Below, one piece after another: positions 61,801-64,000 of a stretch of DNA of 64,000 nucleotides. The notes beneath the pieces were generated by a model, which saw nothing but the letters and a program-made list of their open reading frames with translations, did no database searches and was not told the DNA's origin. Within the stretch, counting starts at the first letter, position 1, and every line of letters starts with the position of its first letter. Source of the stretch: Aromatoleum toluvorans (GTDB taxonomy: Bacteria; Pseudomonadota; Gammaproteobacteria; Burkholderiales; Rhodocyclaceae); the NCBI RefSeq assembly GCF_012910905.1, contig NZ_WTVN01000006.1, forward strand, positions 1 to 64,000, in the 5' to 3' direction. The position numbers were made by a program, and so were the translations under genes.

Positions 61801-64000
61801 GGCTCATCGCCCGCGCGCACGGCGGCCCCCAAGGTCACGGTGTAGGTGAGGGTGGTGCCGTCCTCGGTGAAGTTCGGAGCGGCGGCAAGGCTGACGGTGG
61901 TCGTATCGACGGTGTCGACCAGCTGCACGGTGCCGACCGTGGGGGTGCCCAGGGCCTCGAAGTTCGCGCCGCCGGTGACGGTGACGTTGGTGGCGACGGC
62001 GAGGTTGGCGTCCGCCTCCTTGTAGGGATCCTCGAAGGTGGCCTCGGGGATCACTGCGGTGACGGTGCCGGTGGTGCCGCTGGCGATGGTGATGGTCTGG
62101 GCGTTGCCGGCGAGGTCGGTGAAGTTGACCGTGACCGGATCATCGCCCGCGCGCACGGCGGCCCCGAGGGTCACGGTGTAGGTGAGGGTGGTGCCGTCCT
62201 CGGTGAAGTTCGGGGCAGCGGCGAGGCTGACGGTGGTCGTATCGACGGTGTCGACCAGCTGCACGGTGCCGACCGCGGGAGTGCCCAGGGCCTCGAAGTC
62301 CGCGCCGCCGGAGACGGTGACGTTGGTGGCGACGGCGAGGTTGGCGTCCGCCTCCTTGTAGACATCCTCGAAGGTGGCCTCGGGGATCACTGCGGTGACC
62401 GTGCCGGTGGTGCCGCTGGCGATGGTGATGGTCTGGGCGTTGCCGGCGAGGTCGGTGAAGTTGACCGTGACCGGATCATCGCCCGCGCGCACGGCGGCCC
62501 CGAGGGTCGCCGTGTAGGTGAGGGTGATGCCGTCCTCGGTGAAGTTCGGGGCAGCGGCGAGGCTGACGGTGGTCGTATCGACGGTGTCGACCAGCTGCAC
62601 GGTGCCGACCGTGGGAGTGCCCAGGGCCTCGAAGTTCGCGCCGCCGGAGACGGTGACGTTGGTGGCGACGGCGAGGTTGGCGTCCGCCTCCTTGTAGGGA
62701 TCCTCGAAGGTGGCCTCGGGGATCACTGCGGTGACGGTGCCGGTGGTGCCGCTGGCGATGGTGATGGTCTGGGCGTTGCCGGCGAGGTCGGTGAAGTTGA
62801 CCGTGACCGGATCATCGCCCGCGCGCACGGCGGCCCCGAGGGTCGCCGTGTAGGTGAGGGTGATGCCGTCCTCGGTGAAGTTCGGGGCGGCGGCGAGGCT
62901 GACGGTGGTCGTATCGACGGTGTCGACCAGCTGCACGGTGCCGACTGAGGGTGGATTGAGCGCCTCGAAGTTCGCACCTCCGCCGATCGTGACATTGGTG
63001 GCGACGAGCAGGTCGGCCGGCGCTTCCTCGTAAACATCCTCGAACAGCGATTCGGGGATGGCCACGGCGACCGAGCCGGACGTGCCGCTCGTGATCACGA
63101 TGGTCTGGGCGTTGCCGGCCAGGTCGGTGAAGCTCACGCGTACCGGGTCGTCCCCGGGGCGAACCGCTGCGCTCAGCGTGACGACGTAGGTCAGGGTGGT
63201 GCCGTCTTCGGTGAAGGTCGGGGCGGCGTTGAGTTCGACGTTGATGGCGGAATTCGTGGTGTCGATCGTGTCACGCACCTCCACGATGGCCGGTCCCGTC
63301 GGGGTGACCGTGCCGAAGTCGCTGCCGGTGCTGCCGACGACATCCACCGGGAAGGTCTCGGGGTCGATGTAGGGGTCGTCGCCCTGGATCGGGAAGGGCG
63401 TCGAGGTGCCGGTCGTCGCGCCGACCGGGATCGTGATCGTGGCACCGTTGCTCAGCGTGATCACCAGGTCGCTGCCCGTGACGGGGCTGCTCACGGTCGC
63501 GACGATGGTGGCTGTGCCCGATCCTTCAGTGACGACGATGTTGCCGAGCGTGACCGTGGCGTTGAGGGGCTGCGGTTCCTGCGGGAGCGGCGCGGATTCC
63601 TCCGGCTCGATGCGGGCGATGGATTCCTGGCCGAACTGGAACTCGAGCGGGCCGACGCCTTCGCTGATGCGCAGCAGGCGCACGAAGCTGTTGCCGTCGC
63701 CGCCGCCACCGCCGGCGAGACCCGCCGCCGGGGCTTCGATGTCGTCGAGGTTGCCGCCCTGTTCGAGGGCCTGGATCACCTGGTCGACGGTAGCCTGCGA
63801 GACCTGTGCATCCTCGGGCGCGGGACGGGTCGTTGCCGACACGTCGGCGGTGAGGGTTACCGTCTGGTCGGCGGCGATCGCCATCGGCGCGCCGTCGGAC
63901 ATGGCGAGTTCGACATGGCCGCCGGCCATCGTGATGACCGATTCGCCTTCCTGCAGCGTGTCACCCGCCTTGAGCGGACGCAGGTTGCCCTTCACATCGC
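58854..64000 (-). CDS. LapA-like RTX adhesin secreted by type I system, 5'-truncated by window edge
   Basis: The frame is open to the right edge; about 1,715 C-terminal residues are visible, and the GTG at 63995 is probably internal because homologues have some 20 more residues before GNLRPLKAGDTLQEGESV. Order: N-terminal retention module (to EAPAAGLAGGGGGDGNSFVRLLRI); an Ig-like region; six repeats of 112 residues (VQLVDTVDTTTV...FEALGTPTVGT); a cadherin-like VDGDG segment ending TVTVLDDGP; a lower-GC part; Ca-binding RTX nonapeptides (GGKGDDQLSGLGGNDRLGGG, then GNDTLIGGGGNDILTGG); and an acidic C-terminal secretion signal. It is likely a cell-surface biofilm adhesin held in the outer membrane. 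No T1SS genes or LapD/LapG are visible here. Confidence 0.9.
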   Translation of the reverse strand, partial: DVKGNLRPLKAGDTLQEGESVITMAGGHVELAMSDGAPMAIAADQTVTLTADVSATTRPAPEDAQVSQATVDQVIQALEQGGNLDDIEAPAAGLAGGGGGDGNSFVRLLRISEGVGPLEFQFGQESIARIEPEESAPLPQEPQPLNATVTLGNIVVTEGSGTATIVATVSSPVTGSDLVITLSNGATITIPVGATTGTSTPFPIQGDDPYIDPETFPVDVVGSTGSDFGTVTPTGPAIVEVRDTIDTTNSAINVELNAAPTFTEDGTTLTYVVTLSAAVRPGDDPVRVSFTDLAGNAQTIVITSGTSGSVAVAIPESLFEDVYEEAPADLLVATNVTIGGGANFEALNPPSVGTVQLVDTVDTTTVSLAAAPNFTEDGITLTYTATLGAAVRAGDDPVTVNFTDLAGNAQTITIASGTTGTVTAVIPEATFEDPYKEADANLAVATNVTVSGGANFEALGTPTVGTVQLVDTVDTTTVSLAAAPNFTEDGITLTYTATLGAAVRAGDDPVTVNFTDLAGNAQTITIASGTTGTVTAVIPEATFEDVYKEADANLAVATNVTVSGGADFEALGTPAVGTVQLVDTVDTTTVSLAAAPNFTEDGTTLTYTVTLGAAVRAGDDPVTVNFTDLAGNAQTITIASGTTGTVTAVIPEATFEDPYKEADANLAVATNVTVTGGANFEALGTPTVGTVQLVDTVDTTTVSLAAAPNFTEDGTTLTYTVTLGAAVRAGDEPVTVNFTDLAGNAQTITVTSGTTATVTAAIPEATFEDVYAEAPANLTVATNVSVTGGSGFEALGTPTVGTVQLVDTVDTTTVSLAAAPNFTEDGTTLTYTVTLGAAVRAGDEPVTVNFTDLAGNAQTITVTSGTTGTVTAVIPEATFEDVYAEAPANLTVATNVSVTGGSGFEALGTPTVGTVQLVDTVDTTKLTLTGTTSVLPGGTITYTATLDHEVRTGDAPVVVTLSNGLSFQITSGTTGSITDTAPNDGTTPAVGPITATATQTVSGTQGSFELLTATGSVTTDINYTPSLTTSNQTVDETGGLDSVIGTLTVNYGGDSAGTLALRASNATWSAGTNTLTANDGSWKVAVNGDGTYTFTQLKAMAHPDASNPNDAIDLTITANVVDGDGTTASKTFTVTVLDDGPVAFVPATTVMLNITTSTFTAPLDLDINIANNYGTDGGTIRFAPGLAGSTTLTSGGLPITYALSTNGQVLTASTAAGTVFTVTLDPASGQYTMQMHGTVDGGATTIDFNAGGYNFTGGNANWAGFFTNANDNSSDLLITPMVKSAGGNYVSGSTVNTNANEGGVGGNSVGSGEAIRIDFVTDLSGTSVSGKDYVPGDTTHSFDGHYTTNGASALFTAITGGSAKSSVLIKAFDDFDSDNTVGNGTQDSVIAIGITYGGQTRVISEKEIGLGATLITIGGKEFTVDFDDVDPGAGTKYQVTVSGVVSNTQIATYTADGFSSVEYQHAGGQDFKVGDFGTTHINQGLPINFGLPLEVVDADGDKVGATLDINLVPNHLTTQDYSASATGVTAAATTDAPHILGSDQGDTLTGNSGDNVLYGGKGDDQLSGLGGNDRLGGGEGNDTLIGGGGNDILTGGIGADTFKWALVDASSASVPTDTIKDFNTAAFASGGDRLDLKDLLEGNSSATDPLTDYLHFSYDAGTKATTIEVHSGGTGAPIDQRIVIENVDLTNGGALTSDQAIITDLMNKGKLITD
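61231..63246 (-). repeat. 336-bp tandem repeats of the adhesin
   Basis: An anchor sequence (gtatcgacggt) recurs at 61231, 61567, 61903, 62239, 62575 and 62911, exactly 336 bp apart. The five units between 61231 and 62910 are nearly identical; the unit from 62911 is diverged. Each encodes 112 residues of an Ig-like fold (FTEDG...LTYTVTLGAAVRAGD...VNFTDLAGNAQTI). Units differ mainly in EDPYKEADANL versus EDVYAEAPANL, showing two subtypes. The array may vary in copy number. Confidence 0.9.

Noticed and set aside
61231-63246. CRISPR-like periodicity
   Set aside because: The 336-bp period is in frame, encodes a protein repeat and has no short repeat/spacer structure. No CRISPR array or cas gene was found in the window.

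Overview
This is a high-GC chromosomal window. The gene content points to a facultatively anaerobic, aromatic-degrading betaproteobacterium of the Azoarcus/Aromatoleum/Thauera type. That placement is an inference from three things: 4-hydroxybenzoyl-CoA reductase (hcrCAB) with the extra-cysteine beta subunit, the O2-independent ubiquinone genes ubiTUV behind an FNR-like box, and NorE-type accessory genes. No rRNA, tRNA, insertion sequence, prophage or CRISPR array was recognised.

Layout. 2-1162: 3' part of a SagB-type dehydrogenase. 1321-6153: a small membrane protein, then an aa3-type cytochrome oxidase operon with two subunit-III genes. 6164-8995 (minus): bacterioferritin, universal stress protein, TerC, a subunit-IV-like protein and NorE. 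9237-10995: ccoG and a DUF1992 protein. 11076-15233: a LysR regulator divergent from a complete polar amino acid ABC transporter. 15351-19904 (minus): NodIJ-type ABC exporter, GST, alpha/beta hydrolase, [2Fe-2S] ferredoxin and VanZ protein.

20001-29195 (minus): eight tightly spaced genes, seven of them unrecognised apart from motifs. They comprise two lysine-free proteins with acidic N-termini and Arg-rich C-termini, an HEVAH metallopeptidase-like protein, four unknown proteins and a DUF4438 protein. A LuxR-type regulator with a short overlapping leader ORF diverges from them. This is the best candidate in the window for an undescribed system.

30352-32794: ubiT, ubiV and ubiU. 32934-35193: an orphan tungstate-binding protein divergent from a ModE-like HTH/periplasmic-binding-fold regulator. 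35682-40525: hcrCAB plus xdhC behind a 20-bp perfect palindrome. Together these suggest anaerobic respiration and aromatic catabolism with a molybdenum/tungsten theme.

40802-45678 (minus): glyoxalase I, a GMC oxidoreductase with a Tat-exported small subunit and an RHH protein, and a sodium:solute symporter. 45846-48002: a single ORF fusing arginase and ornithine aminotransferase. 48144-53832: ubiB, argS, a SPOR protein, dsbA and an SDR. 53975-58795: the large NAD-dependent glutamate dehydrogenase. 58854-64000 (minus): a LapA-like RTX adhesin that runs off the right edge and carries 336-bp tandem repeats.

Limits: family names come from motifs read by eye, without any database search. Start codons are chosen from Shine-Dalgarno spacing and family length.
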